Origin: Methanovulcanius yangii
Lineage (GTDB): Archaea; Halobacteriota; Methanomicrobia; Methanomicrobiales; Methanomicrobiaceae
DNA: 64,000 bases
Direction: 5' to 3'
Assembly: GCF_018687785.1 (NCBI RefSeq)
Contig: NZ_LTBL01000001.1
Coordinates: 1,603,780-1,667,779 of the forward strand
Of the stretch, positions 52,873 through 62,659 are shown one piece after another. The stretch's first letter is position 1; every line of letters starts with the position of its first letter. Made by a program: the position numbers and the translations under genes. The notes beneath the pieces are model-generated. The model worked only from the letters and a program-made list of their open reading frames with translations. It searched no databases and had not been told where the DNA came from.

Positions 52873-54111
52873 ATGAGGATCCTCCACACCTCCGACTGGC
52901 ACTTGGGAATGACGCTGTGCGGCAGACGCCGCGAGAAAGAGTCGGCCGAATTTCTTGCATGGCTCGCGGGTGTGATCAGGGATACGGACGTCGACGTCCT
53001 CCTCGTCACCGGCGATATCTTCGACAACGGCACCCCTCCGACGTGGGCCCAGAGGCTCTATTACCGCTTTTTGATGGAGGCCGCAGAGGCAGGGTGCCGC
53101 CATATCATCATCACCGCCGGAAATCATGACTCTCCGACGTTTCTCGAGGCTCCCCGCCACCTCCTCGAAGCGCTCAATATCCATGTCGTCGGGTCTGCCG
53201 GAACGGACGATATGCGGATCATCCCGCTCCCCAGTGAGGGCGGGGAGACCGGCCTCCTCGTCTGCGCCGTCCCGTACCTCCGCGACCGGGACATCCGGCG
53301 GTCGGCGCCCGGCGAGTCCGTCGCCGACAAGGCTGCACGGGTCCGCGAGGGGATACAGCAGCATTACCGGGATGTCTGGGACGCGGCAGTGGCGATGCGC
53401 CGGGAGACGGGAACGGAGGTGCCCGTCGTCCTGACCGGCCACCTCTTTGCGGCAGGCGGTATCACCGTCGAGGGCGACGGGGTGCGTGACCGGCTCGCAG
53501 GCTCCCTCGATCGCGTCGGGGCCGACGTCTTTGACGGGGATGCCGCATACGTCGCGCTCGGGCACCTCCATGTCCCCCAGACGGTCGGAGGCCGCACAAC
53601 CGTCCGGTATCCCGGCAGTCCCGTCCCCGTCGGCTTCGCCGAGGCCGGACAGGAGAAGGAGGTGCTCATTGTCGATGTTGCAGCCGGCGCCCCCACTATC
53701 ATAGAACCCGTCTCCGTCCCCTGCTTCCAGCGGCTCGCCACCCTCCAGGGTGATATGGATGACATCGCGGACGGACTGGCAGCCCTGAAGATGGAGGGAA
53801 CTCCCGTCTGGGCCGAGGTGATCTACGACGGCGACGAGGTTCCCGGCGACCTGATGGCCTGGGTCGCCGAACTGACCGGCGAATCCACTATCGAGGTGCT
53901 CCGGGTTACGGATGCCCGGCTGGTTTCGCAGGCGATTCGCGCCGGCGAGGGCTGCGAGGATCTGTCCCGGCTGACCGAAACGGAGGTATTCCTGCGCTGC
54001 ATGGACGACAGAAACGTCCCGGAGGACCAGCGGGGAGTGCTGATGGATGCATTCATAGAGATCCTCGATGCCGTCCACCTCTCCCCTGATGAAACGGAGG
54101 AGGAGGCATGA
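52873..54111 (+). CDS. sbcD: DNA double-strand break nuclease SbcD/Mre11-like
   Basis: A 412-residue calcineurin-like phosphoesterase with all metal motifs: ILHTSDWHLGMTL, LLVTGDIFDNGTPP, IIITAGNHDSP, VVLTGHLFAAGG and VALGHLHVPQ. It works with SbcC in DNA end processing. ATG 52873 is preferred because the protein begins with the family-typical MRILHTSDWHLG and GGAGGG lies upstream. Its stop overlaps the sbcC start (ATGA). Confidence 0.94.
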   Translation: MRILHTSDWHLGMTLCGRRREKESAEFLAWLAGVIRDTDVDVLLVTGDIFDNGTPPTWAQRLYYRFLMEAAEAGCRHIIITAGNHDSPTFLEAPRHLLEALNIHVVGSAGTDDMRIIPLPSEGGETGLLVCAVPYLRDRDIRRSAPGESVADKAARVREGIQQHYRDVWDAAVAMRRETGTEVPVVLTGHLFAAGGITVEGDGVRDRLAGSLDRVGADVFDGDAAYVALGHLHVPQTVGGRTTVRYPGSPVPVGFAEAGQEKEVLIVDVAAGAPTIIEPVSVPCFQRLATLQGDMDDIADGLAALKMEGTPVWAEVIYDGDEVPGDLMAWVAELTGESTIEVLRVTDARLVSQAIRAGEGCEDLSRLTETEVFLRCMDDRNVPEDQRGVLMDAFIEILDAVHLSPDETEEEA

Positions 54112-57100
54112 AGATCCTGAAGGTGACCCTCAAAAACCTCAACTCCCTCGCAGGCACATGGATCATCGATCTCACCCACCCGGCCTACAGTGACGACGGC
54201 ATCTTTGCCATCACCGGCCCCACGGGCTCGGGGAAGACCACCATCCTCGATGCCGTCAGCCTCGCCCTCTTCGGGAGGACGCCCCGGCTGGACAGGATCA
54301 GCAGCACCACCAACGAGATCATGCACCGGCAGGCGGCCGAATGCCTCGCAGAGGTCGAATACGCGACCGCGACTGGCACCTTCCGGTGTACATGGGCACA
54401 GGAACGGGCGTACCGGAGGACCGACGGGAAGCTCCAGCAGCCGCGCCACGAGATTGCCGACTGCCGCACCGGCGATGTGCTCGCAACGAAGAAAAAGGAG
54501 GTCCAGGAGCTCGTCGAGGAGACCTGCGGGATGGACTACGAACGCTTCACCCGCTCGGTGATGCTTGCTCAGGGGGCCTTTGCGGCGTTTCTGAACGCCT
54601 CCCCCGACGAACGCTCCCCCCTGCTGGAACAGATCACGGGGACGGAGATCTACTCGGATATCTCCAGGGCCGTCCATGCCAGGACGAAGAGCGAACAGGA
54701 TACCCTCAGGGTTCTTCAGGCGGAGATGGAGGGCATCCGGCTTCTCGCGCCTGAGGAGCGCGAGGCGCTCCGTCACCGACAGGCGGAGCTTGCCGCCGCC
54801 GGCGAGGCCCTCAGGACCAGAACCGGCGCAGTCAGGGAAGACCTCGCATGGCACCGCACCATGCAGCGGATAGCCGCAGAGGTTGGCGCCATCGCGATCG
54901 AACGGGCCGATCTCGTCGAACAGACCGCACAGGCGCAGGAGGAACTCGGCCGCCTCGCAGCAGACAGGAAGGCTGCGGCGCTGGAGGGGGACTACAGGAG
55001 TCTCGTCACCCGCCGGGGCGCCCAGGAGCATGACCGCCAGATCCTCGATGGGCATCTCGCCGCCCTTCCCGGCCTGAGGGAGGCCGTTGATCTCGCCGGG
55101 GGGGCGGTTGCAGCAGGGCAGACCGCCCTCACAGAAGCACGGGCTGCGGCCGAGAGAGCGGCACCTGTCCTCCGGGAGGCACGTGAACTCGACCTCCGGC
55201 TGCAGGCGGCAGCCGGCCGGCTGGAAGACCTCGGGGATGCCCTTGCGGAGGATGAACGGGAATGGAATGCGGCGGAGTCGGCCCTGCGCCGTACCCGTGC
55301 CGTCACCATCCCGGACGATACCATGGATGCTGCCGGCGCCTTCCTCGCCGCCTGTGGCATCACCGGCGCACCCGCTGCGGAGTATGCCGCCATCTGCATA
55401 GCCGTGGATGCCCTCCCTGCCTCCCCGGACGGGACGCCCGGCGGCCCGGCAACTCTCCTTTTCGACGCTTGTGACGCCGCCGAAAGCCGGAAGGCGGCGC
55501 TTCTGTCCTCCCTTGCAGCAGCCCCGTCGTTCCGGGACCCGGCCACCATCCGCCGGGAGGAGGCCGCCGCACAGGAAAAGACCATCCGGCTCACCCTTCT
55601 TCTCGAGGGACTTGCCCGGGCGGACGATGACCGGAAACGACAGGTGGACCTTGCCCTCCACATCGACGAGGCGCAGAGGGAGAGAGACCGGCATGAGACT
55701 GCTCTTCAGGTCTGCCGGGACCGCAGGGAAGACAAGGAAAAGCTGATACGCCAGATGGAAGAGAACGCCCGCACCATCGCGCTCATAAAAAACTTTGAAG
55801 AGGAGCGGCGCCACCTCCGTGAAGGGGAGATGTGTCCCCTCTGCGGTGCAACGTCGCACCCGCTCGCTATCGGCGGGGAGGCCATCCCCCGGGAGAATAC
55901 CAGGGAGATCCTGCAGGAGCAGGAGGCGCTGGGCACGCTCCGGGATGAGGAGACGGAACTCAGGTCCGCCATCGCCCGATGCGGGAGTGTCATCGACGCC
56001 GCCGGAAAGGAGCTGGAGGAGATTGCCGCCCGGGCTGCGGAGGCGGAGAGGAAATGGACCGATGCATGCAGGGCATGCAGACTGGACCCCGGTGCCCCCG
56101 ACCGCGAAGCGGGGGTGAGGGCGGCCCTCCGAAAGATCGAAGACCGGTTGCAGCACCTGGATGCCACCGGGCGTGGCGTTGCATCCTGCACCCGGCTCCT
56201 CGACGCAACGGAGACCCTCATTCTCCGGGGGCGGCAGGCCGCCGCATCCGCCCTGAAACGGGCCGCATCGGTCACCCGTACCAACGACGCCATGGCCGTC
56301 TGTGAACGGCTTGCACACGAACGACGTTCCCTTCCCGCCCCTGACGACCCGTCTGCAGAGGAAGAACGGCTTTCCCGGGAGATCCGGAGGGCCGAAGGGT
56401 CCCTCGAGGCCGCACGGGAGCGCCATGCAGCCGCCGTTCAGGCGGTAAGCGGCAGGGAGGGGGAAGTGCGCACCCTCAAAGATGCCCTGCGCAGACGCGG
56501 AGAGATGATAGCGGACACGGAAACTGCATTTGGCGATCTGCTCCGGGACGCAGGATTTGGCGGTGAGGAGGAGTTTGTCTCCTCCCTCCTGTCACCCGCG
56601 GAGCGGACGGCGCTCGAGAGCGAACGTTCCCGCCTTGAGACATGGGCCGCCGGCCTCGATGCCCGGGAACGGAGACTCGCCACAGAACAGGACGACCATC
56701 TCCGGCGTGGCAGGCCGGCGGCAGAGGCGGAGGCGCTCGAGGAGGAACTTGCCGCCCTGAACACCGCACAGGAAGAGAACGCGGCGGCCGTCGGGGAGGT
56801 GCGTCAGCAGCTGCGCCGGGACGATGAGGAACGGGCCCGCTGCGGCGAGCAGGAGCGCCGCATCGAGGCGCAGAAGGCCGAGACCGACCGGTGGAACCGG
56901 CTTCACAATCTCATCGGCTCGGCCGACGGAAAGAAATTCCGCAACTACGCCCAGGGGCTCACCTTCGAACGCATGGTCGCCGCGGCGAACCGCCAGCTGA
57001 TGCAGATGAGCAGACGCTACATACTCACCCGCTCCCCGGAAACCCCGCTCGAACTCTCGGTGATCGACAATGACCAGGGCGGCAGGATCCGGTCGACCCG

Positions 57101-57407
57101 CAACCTCTCCGGCGGTGAGAGCTTCCTCGTAAGCCTCGCTCTCGCCCTCGGGCTTGCTTCGATGGCCTCGGGGAGGGTCAGGGTCGACTCCCTCTTTTTG
57201 GACGAAGGATTCGGCACCCTCGACGAGGACGCCCTCGAGATGGCACTGGCCACGCTGACGACGCTTCGCGATCAGGGAAAACTCATCGGGGTCATCTCCC
57301 ATGTTCCGGCCTTAAAGGAGCGTATCGGGACGGCAATCACCGTGAGCAGATCCGGCGGCGGCACCTCCCGTCTCGAGGGTCCCGGGATCACTTTTCTCCG
57401 GAGATGA
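54108..57407 (+). CDS. sbcC: SMC-like ATPase SbcC
   Basis: A 1,099-residue partner of SbcD. The split ATPase has Walker A GPTGSGKTTILDAVSLALFG in the first 50 residues, and signature LSGGESFLVSLALALGLA with Walker B DSLFLDEGFGTLDED near the end. Long coiled coils rich in Glu, Arg and Ala lie between, with the zinc hook CPLC at Cys576-Cys579. This matches bacterial SbcC in length rather than archaeal Rad50 with its herA-nurA neighbours, which are absent. Confidence 0.94.
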   Translation: MKILKVTLKNLNSLAGTWIIDLTHPAYSDDGIFAITGPTGSGKTTILDAVSLALFGRTPRLDRISSTTNEIMHRQAAECLAEVEYATATGTFRCTWAQERAYRRTDGKLQQPRHEIADCRTGDVLATKKKEVQELVEETCGMDYERFTRSVMLAQGAFAAFLNASPDERSPLLEQITGTEIYSDISRAVHARTKSEQDTLRVLQAEMEGIRLLAPEEREALRHRQAELAAAGEALRTRTGAVREDLAWHRTMQRIAAEVGAIAIERADLVEQTAQAQEELGRLAADRKAAALEGDYRSLVTRRGAQEHDRQILDGHLAALPGLREAVDLAGGAVAAGQTALTEARAAAERAAPVLREARELDLRLQAAAGRLEDLGDALAEDEREWNAAESALRRTRAVTIPDDTMDAAGAFLAACGITGAPAAEYAAICIAVDALPASPDGTPGGPATLLFDACDAAESRKAALLSSLAAAPSFRDPATIRREEAAAQEKTIRLTLLLEGLARADDDRKRQVDLALHIDEAQRERDRHETALQVCRDRREDKEKLIRQMEENARTIALIKNFEEERRHLREGEMCPLCGATSHPLAIGGEAIPRENTREILQEQEALGTLRDEETELRSAIARCGSVIDAAGKELEEIAARAAEAERKWTDACRACRLDPGAPDREAGVRAALRKIEDRLQHLDATGRGVASCTRLLDATETLILRGRQAAASALKRAASVTRTNDAMAVCERLAHERRSLPAPDDPSAEEERLSREIRRAEGSLEAARERHAAAVQAVSGREGEVRTLKDALRRRGEMIADTETAFGDLLRDAGFGGEEEFVSSLLSPAERTALESERSRLETWAAGLDARERRLATEQDDHLRRGRPAAEAEALEEELAALNTAQEENAAAVGEVRQQLRRDDEERARCGEQERRIEAQKAETDRWNRLHNLIGSADGKKFRNYAQGLTFERMVAAANRQLMQMSRRYILTRSPETPLELSVIDNDQGGRIRSTRNLSGGESFLVSLALALGLASMASGRVRVDSLFLDEGFGTLDEDALEMALATLTTLRDQGKLIGVISHVPALKERIGTAITVSRSGGGTSRLEGPGITFLRR

Positions 57408-57476
57408 GCCGGCGGTACACACGATCTTTTTTCCCTCTTCCTTTCGTATCAGGATACACCGACCGGTGATACGACC

Positions 57477-58883
57477 ATGCCGACCTGGATGACCCGTCTC
57501 GCCCGCCACTATCGTGCGGCAATGCTCCGCTTTCCCGACAGCAGGCAGCTGATCCTCTTCGATATCGACGGAACGATCGTCGACAGCCGTGAATCCGTGC
57601 GCACCCTGCTCCAGGCCTACGACCGCGAACACGCCACCGCCTACTTTGCGGATCTTACGGCAGATGCCGTCACGGTCACCGAGGATCACCTGGTGGCACT
57701 CCTCGCCGCACGAGGGGTGCCGGAGGTTCTTCACACTCCCATACAGGAGTGGTGTTCGGCCCGGCGGTGGTCAAAGGAAGCCGCCCTCGCCTCCCACCGC
57801 CCCTATACCGGTGTTCTCGAAGTGATCCGGTGGTTCCAGCTTCAGCCCCGGACATTCGTGGGCCTCAACACCGCACGGGACGAGACGCTCAGGGAGACGA
57901 CCCTTCGCTCCCTGAACGCCATCGGAAGGGAATACAAGGTCCGGTTCTCCTCCGACCTCCTGCACATGAACCCCGGCGGATGGGAGGAGATCCAGCGGAG
58001 CAAGGCGGCGGCGATAGACTTCTTCACCGGGCAGGGGTATCACGTCTTTGCGATGATCGACAACGAACCGGAGAACCTGAGGGCGGTCGCCCTCGAACAC
58101 CCCGAAGAGACGCTCCTCCTTCTGCACGCCGATACCATCTTCCGGACGCGGCGGACCCGTCTTCCGCCGGAGGCGGTAAGCGGGACCGGCTACCGCCTCG
58201 CCGACATCGTCCGGACACGAGGCGACCTCCCCCGCCACATCACCTTCGTCTGGCACGGGGTCAACAACCCCCGTACACTCCGCCAGTTCCTCGCATCGGG
58301 GATTACATGGGCGGAGGTGGACATCCGGACCGGACCGGACAGCGAGTGCGTCTGCGGGCGGGAGAGAGAGGGCGAAGCCTCCCTGTCCTTTGCCGCAGCG
58401 CTCGCTGCCGTCGGCAATGCGGGCAGGAGCCTGCGTATCGAACTCCGCGAGGGTGGACGACTTCCCGCCCGGTGCATCGATGCCCTGAACGAAAAGGGCT
58501 GGAAGGAGGAGAAGCTCTGGTTCCACTGCGACCCGGAGTTGACCGGCCCCGGGGCTGTCGGGGCACTGCGGGATGCCTTTCCCGCCGCTCTCATGCAGGT
58601 CCCCGGCGATGCTGTTGCCCTCGCGCTCCAGGAGGGAGAGGAGCATGCCTGCGGGGCGGTCGCCGCGGCACGGGCCCTCGGGGCAGAACGTCTCTCCTTT
58701 CGTTTTACGACGCCAAATCTCGCGGACACCCTCGATTTTCTGGACCGCTGCGGCATGACGGCGGACATACGCAGGGAAACGGAGCTCGACGATTTCCTGC
58801 GAAGCGTCCTTCTGATGCCCGCATCCGTCGCTTCGGACTTCCGCTTCCCTCCGGGATGGGATTTTGCCGGAAGAACCGAATGA
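57477..58883 (+). CDS. HAD phosphatase fused to a GDPD-like (FAM151/DUF2181) domain
   Basis: A 468-residue two-domain protein. Residues about 24-230 are a HAD-like hydrolase (LILFDIDGTIVDSRE nucleophile loop, FVGLNTARDETLRET, FAMIDNEPENLRAV). From about residue 250 the sequence ITFVWHGVNNPRTLRQFLAS, GITWAEVDIRTG resembles the start of the FAM151/DUF2181 branch of the glycerophosphodiesterase-like TIM barrels, with the catalytic His and an E-x-D. This suggests successive cleavage of a phosphodiester and a phosphomonoester; the substrate is unknown. GGTGAT precedes the ATG at 57477. Confidence 0.75.
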   Translation: MPTWMTRLARHYRAAMLRFPDSRQLILFDIDGTIVDSRESVRTLLQAYDREHATAYFADLTADAVTVTEDHLVALLAARGVPEVLHTPIQEWCSARRWSKEAALASHRPYTGVLEVIRWFQLQPRTFVGLNTARDETLRETTLRSLNAIGREYKVRFSSDLLHMNPGGWEEIQRSKAAAIDFFTGQGYHVFAMIDNEPENLRAVALEHPEETLLLLHADTIFRTRRTRLPPEAVSGTGYRLADIVRTRGDLPRHITFVWHGVNNPRTLRQFLASGITWAEVDIRTGPDSECVCGREREGEASLSFAAALAAVGNAGRSLRIELREGGRLPARCIDALNEKGWKEEKLWFHCDPELTGPGAVGALRDAFPAALMQVPGDAVALALQEGEEHACGAVAAARALGAERLSFRFTTPNLADTLDFLDRCGMTADIRRETELDDFLRSVLLMPASVASDFRFPPGWDFAGRTE

Positions 58884-58902
58884 AGAAAAGAGAGGAAGAA
58901 CC

Positions 58903-58935
58903 CGGGCATGCCGTCGATGCCCGCAGGTGTATTTT
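58903..58935. terminator. Hairpin between convergent genes
   Basis: CGGGCAT and ATGCCCG around seven bases (58903-58923), followed by T6 at 58932-58937. It can terminate the HAD fusion gene and, from the other side, lies just past the pepD stop. Confidence 0.5.
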
Positions 58936-60426
58936 TTAGGCCGTTTCGGCAACCGCCGCAAGGCGTGCGAGAACCGTTGCGAGGAGCCGGTACACCTTCC
59001 CGATGGAGACGACCGTCACCGATTCGCGGTGCGTATGGGCGTCCGAGATGTCGGGCCCGACGGCGATGATGTCTGCATCCTCGATTTTGCGGGCAAACTG
59101 GGCTGCCTCGAGCCCGGCATGGAGCGCACGGACCTCGGGGTCGGTTCCGAAGAGATCGCGGTAGGCCGCAGCCATCACCTCCCGCAGGGGGGAGTCATCC
59201 CGGCGCTTCCAGGCGGGGGAGACCCCGAGAGTCTCCACAGGGATATCCGCCCCGCGGCCGATGGCACGCAGCCGCTCCCCGACGGCGGCGAGCTCCCCGT
59301 CGTCGTTGCTGCGGGCAGAGATACTGATGGACATGATGCCCGCCGACTCGGTGCAGAGGGCGGGGTTTGCCGAGGTGGCAACGAGTCCGGGGATGGCGGC
59401 GTCCATGGCAAGCACACCGGAGGGAAGGGCGGCGAGAAGATTCACCATTATCAGGGCGGCCTCCGGCAGGAGGACGCTCTCCTGCGGGGAGGCGGGGAAT
59501 ATCCGGATGCGGAGGTCCGGGTCCTTTTCCCGGTATTCGGCCCTGACAAGGCGTTCCTCCTCCCGGATGAGACGCGATGCAGTCCCGCGGGCGGCACCGT
59601 CGAGGCCGATGACCGCCACCGCGTGGCCGGGAATCACATTCGCACGCTCCCCGCAGGTGACGGACGCAACCGCACACCCCGTCTCCCGCATCAGTTCGGT
59701 GAGGATGCCACCGAGAAGGATGAGGGCATTTGCCCGGCCGGCATCGGCCTCGATGCCCGAATGGCCTCCCCGTCCCCCCGCAACCTCGATGGTCTGCCAG
59801 CTCACGTCCCCGCCGACACGGATACGGGGGGCGGGCACCGAGAATCGTGCCTCCATCATTCCCGCAGAACTGACGGTGAACGCCCCTTCCTCCTCGTCGT
59901 CGAGGTTGATGATGGTCGTTCCGGCAACGGAGGCAGGATCGAGTGACTCTGCGCCGTGCATGGTCGTCTCCTCCTCGGTCGTCGCGATCAGCTGGAGCCG
60001 TGGATGGACGAGGTCCGGGTCGGCGAGAAGGGCAAGACCGATCGCAAGGCCGATGCCGTTGTCGGCCCCGAGCGATGTGCCGCGGGCCCGGATGACGCCG
60101 TTCTCCTCGTACCAGTCGATACCCTCGCGGGCGAAGTCATGCTCCTCACCCGGCGCCGCCACGCAGACCATGTCCATATGTGCCTGTAGAACGACCGCAG
60201 GGGCGTCCTTCTTTCCGGCCGACGCCGCCTTTTCAAGAAATACATTCCCAGCCCCGTCCTGACGGGCAGTGCAGCCGTGCTCTTCCCCCCATCGCATCAG
60301 GTGTGCCGCGAGCTCCGCTTCCCCCCCCGAACAGTGCGGGTACGCCGCCAGCTCTCCGAAGAGCTGCACCACCCGCCGTGCATCCTGTCCGCCTGCCGTC
60401 TCCTCTGTCGCTGAGCCGTCTGTCAT
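58936..60426 (-). CDS. pepD: Cytosol dipeptidase PepD (M20 family aminoacyl-histidine dipeptidase)
   Basis: A 496-residue zinc peptidase of the M20/PepD group. Motifs: VVQLFGELAAYPHCSGGEAE, VVLQAHMDMVCVA (first metal ligand), RARGTSLGADNGIGLAIGLA, LIATTEEETTMHGAESL, and EVRALHAGLEAAQFARKI near the end. It would hydrolyse dipeptides in the cytoplasm. ATG 60426 is chosen; a GTG at 60435 and further upstream extension are possible. Confidence 0.92.
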   Translation of the reverse strand: MTDGSATEETAGGQDARRVVQLFGELAAYPHCSGGEAELAAHLMRWGEEHGCTARQDGAGNVFLEKAASAGKKDAPAVVLQAHMDMVCVAAPGEEHDFAREGIDWYEENGVIRARGTSLGADNGIGLAIGLALLADPDLVHPRLQLIATTEEETTMHGAESLDPASVAGTTIINLDDEEEGAFTVSSAGMMEARFSVPAPRIRVGGDVSWQTIEVAGGRGGHSGIEADAGRANALILLGGILTELMRETGCAVASVTCGERANVIPGHAVAVIGLDGAARGTASRLIREEERLVRAEYREKDPDLRIRIFPASPQESVLLPEAALIMVNLLAALPSGVLAMDAAIPGLVATSANPALCTESAGIMSISISARSNDDGELAAVGERLRAIGRGADIPVETLGVSPAWKRRDDSPLREVMAAAYRDLFGTDPEVRALHAGLEAAQFARKIEDADIIAVGPDISDAHTHRESVTVVSIGKVYRLLATVLARLAAVAETA

Positions 60427-60594
60427 GTCCGTCACGTCTGAACAGTGATCTTCTCTCAATACAGAAGAGAGTATCCATCCACGGCGGGAAAGCCGGGAAA
60501 TCAACCGGAAGAACACAGGAGGGCGTTTAGGGCAGAGCCCCGGCGCGGCGGAGGAGGAGAACCGGCAGTACGGGTCTTTAAGGGCACGCCGGAG

Positions 60595-60614
60595 ACTGTT
60601 GACATGTCAACAGT
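60595..60614. promoter_or_regulatory. Perfect palindromic operator of the MarR-MATE operon
   Basis: ACTGTTGACA/TGTCAACAGT, a perfect 20-bp dyad. It abuts the TATA-like GTTATACC (60613-60620), about 25 bases before the start of the MarR gene. Position and symmetry fit an autoregulatory MarR site. Confidence 0.75.
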
Positions 60615-60641
60615 TATACCCGCTGAGAGCGACCTTTCTCA

Positions 60642-61085
60642 ATGCAACCGGACGAATCCCTCCCGTCGGACCTCCCCGTCGGAGCCCTCATCTCCGTCCT
60701 CTACCGTCATAGGAACATGCTCATCAATGCCCGCATGGCACACCTTGGCATCTCGGCCGGGACCTTCCCGCCGCTGATGTACCTCTCCCACCACCCGGAT
60801 GCCACGCAGGACGACATTGCGATGCGACTGTGCATCGACAAGGCCGCGATTGCACGGGCCTTCCGGAAACTTGAGGAGGAGGGGATCGTCCGGAGAATGC
60901 CGGATGAGGAGAACCGCAGAAAGGTGCGGCTCCTCCTCACGGAGAAGGGGGGGGCCACGGTCCGTGAGAGCACCGCCATCGCGGACGCCATCGACCAGGA
61001 GATCACGGCAGGCCTGACCAGAGCCGCCCACGGGCAGTTCGTGGCGTCCCTCCGGACAGTGGCGCAAACAATCATTCACCTGTAA
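60642..61085 (+). CDS. MarR family transcriptional regulator
   Basis: A 147-residue MarR protein. The DNA-binding winged helix reads YLSHHPDATQDDIAMRLCID, KAAIARAFRKLEEEGIVRRM, then DEENRRKVRLLLTEKGGATV with the wing. Helices at both ends form the dimer domain. It precedes the MATE gene by 24 bases and likely represses it; the inducer would be a substrate of the pump. The TATA near 60617 suggests a leaderless mRNA. Confidence 0.93.
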   Translation: MQPDESLPSDLPVGALISVLYRHRNMLINARMAHLGISAGTFPPLMYLSHHPDATQDDIAMRLCIDKAAIARAFRKLEEEGIVRRMPDEENRRKVRLLLTEKGGATVRESTAIADAIDQEITAGLTRAAHGQFVASLRTVAQTIIHL

Positions 61086-61109
61086 TAACAGCACCAGCAC
61101 GGATATTCC

Positions 61110-62576
61110 ATGACACACCACCATACCGACGCACCACCAGAGAGCGGGGCCGCCGCTCACACCACGAATACGCCATCCAGCACCTCTCAACCATCCCCCA
61201 CACGGGGCGTCTCCATACTCACCGGCGATCCGAAAAAGGCTATTCTGAAACTCTCAGGCCCGATGATCGTCGCGATGTTTCTCCTGATGGTCTACAACAT
61301 CGTCGATGCGATTTGGGTGGCGGGGCTTGGCGCCGACGCACTCGCGGCGATCGGGTTCTTTACGCCGATCTTCCTGATCCTCATCGGTCTCGGAAACGGC
61401 ATAGGCTCGGGAGTGACTGCAGCGATCGCCCGTCACATCGGTGCCCGGGATAAGGCTTCCGCGGACAACACCACGATGCATGCCTTTCTCATCACGGGTA
61501 TCCTCTCGATCGTCCTGACCGTCGTCCTCCTCGCATGCCTCGAACCCCTTCTCGTCCTCATCGGGGCGGGGCCAACTCTCGACCTTGCATTGGAATACGG
61601 CACCATCGTGCTTGCCGGGACCGTCTTCGTCCTCTTCACGAACATAGGCTACGGGATTCTCCGTGCCGAGGGTGACATGAAACGGACGATGTACGCCCTT
61701 GCCGCCTCCTCGGTCCTCAACCTCGTCCTCGACCCGATCTTCATCTACACCCTCGGGATGGGCATTGCCGGGGCGGCCGTCGCCACCGTGATCTCCGTTG
61801 CCGCGGTCTCGGGGGTCCTTGTCTACTGGTTTGTGATACGAAGGGACACCTATGTGGACATCCACCGGAGGAGCTTCTCCTACAGTCCTGTCATCATCAG
61901 GGACATCCTCAGCGTCGGATTGCCGGCGAGCGCGGAGTTCATGCTGATGTCCCTCGTTGCGGTCGTGATGAACAGCCTCCTCGTCTTCATCGCCGGGACG
62001 GATGCGGTTGCGGTCTACACCGCCGGATGGCGGGTCATCCAGTTTGCGATGGTTCCCCTGATCGCCATCGGTACCGCGGTGATCGCGGTCGCAGGCGCCC
62101 TCTACGGAGCCCGGCGCATCTCAGACCTGAAAGTGGTCCATACCTATTCGGTCGGCATCGGCACCGCGGCATCCCTTGCGATGAGCGTGCTTACGTGGGT
62201 GTTTGCATCGCAGATCGCGATGGTATTCTGCTACACGGAGGAGAGCGCCCACCTGCTGCCGGAACTGACCGCCTTCCTGCGCACGATGTGCTTCCTCTAC
62301 CCCTTCATTCCGATCGGTATCATGTCCTCGAACATCTTCCAGGCGATAGGAAGGGGACTTACCTCGTTCATCCTCGCCTTCATGCGAAACGTGATTCTCA
62401 TCATCGTCTTTGCAGCTCTTCTGGGGCTTGTCCTCGGGCTGGGGGAGAGGGGAATCTGGTGGGGCATCATTGCAGGAGACGTGGTGGGAGGTATCCTTGC
62501 CTACTCATGGGCCGTCCTCGCCATTCGCCGGCTGAATAAGGAAGTTTCGGAGGCGACGGAGGAGAGGGCGGCATAA
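61110..62576 (+). CDS. MATE family efflux transporter
   Basis: A 488-residue multidrug/cation antiporter with about twelve helices. ILKLSGPMIVAMFLLMVYNI, VDAIWVAGLGADALAAIGFF and GSGVTAAIARHIGARDKASA are typical of the first repeat; LSVGLPASAEFMLMSLVAVV begins the second. The hydrophilic N-terminal 45 residues are Thr/Ser/His-rich. It is controlled with the MarR gene upstream. Confidence 0.94.
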   Translation: MTHHHTDAPPESGAAAHTTNTPSSTSQPSPTRGVSILTGDPKKAILKLSGPMIVAMFLLMVYNIVDAIWVAGLGADALAAIGFFTPIFLILIGLGNGIGSGVTAAIARHIGARDKASADNTTMHAFLITGILSIVLTVVLLACLEPLLVLIGAGPTLDLALEYGTIVLAGTVFVLFTNIGYGILRAEGDMKRTMYALAASSVLNLVLDPIFIYTLGMGIAGAAVATVISVAAVSGVLVYWFVIRRDTYVDIHRRSFSYSPVIIRDILSVGLPASAEFMLMSLVAVVMNSLLVFIAGTDAVAVYTAGWRVIQFAMVPLIAIGTAVIAVAGALYGARRISDLKVVHTYSVGIGTAASLAMSVLTWVFASQIAMVFCYTEESAHLLPELTAFLRTMCFLYPFIPIGIMSSNIFQAIGRGLTSFILAFMRNVILIIVFAALLGLVLGLGERGIWWGIIAGDVVGGILAYSWAVLAIRRLNKEVSEATEERAA

Positions 62577-62659
62577 CCTCCTTCTTCTCCCATGCGGTGC
62601 TCCTTTGCCGGAGAGGGGGCCCGGAGAACACCGGCCCCATCGGGGCGGGTAAAAAAGAG

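Noticed and set aside
53823-56426. 867-codon open frame on the minus strand
   Set aside because: It lies antisense to sbcD and sbcC, whose motifs are complete; high GC content keeps such shadow frames open, and the product has no recognisable domain.
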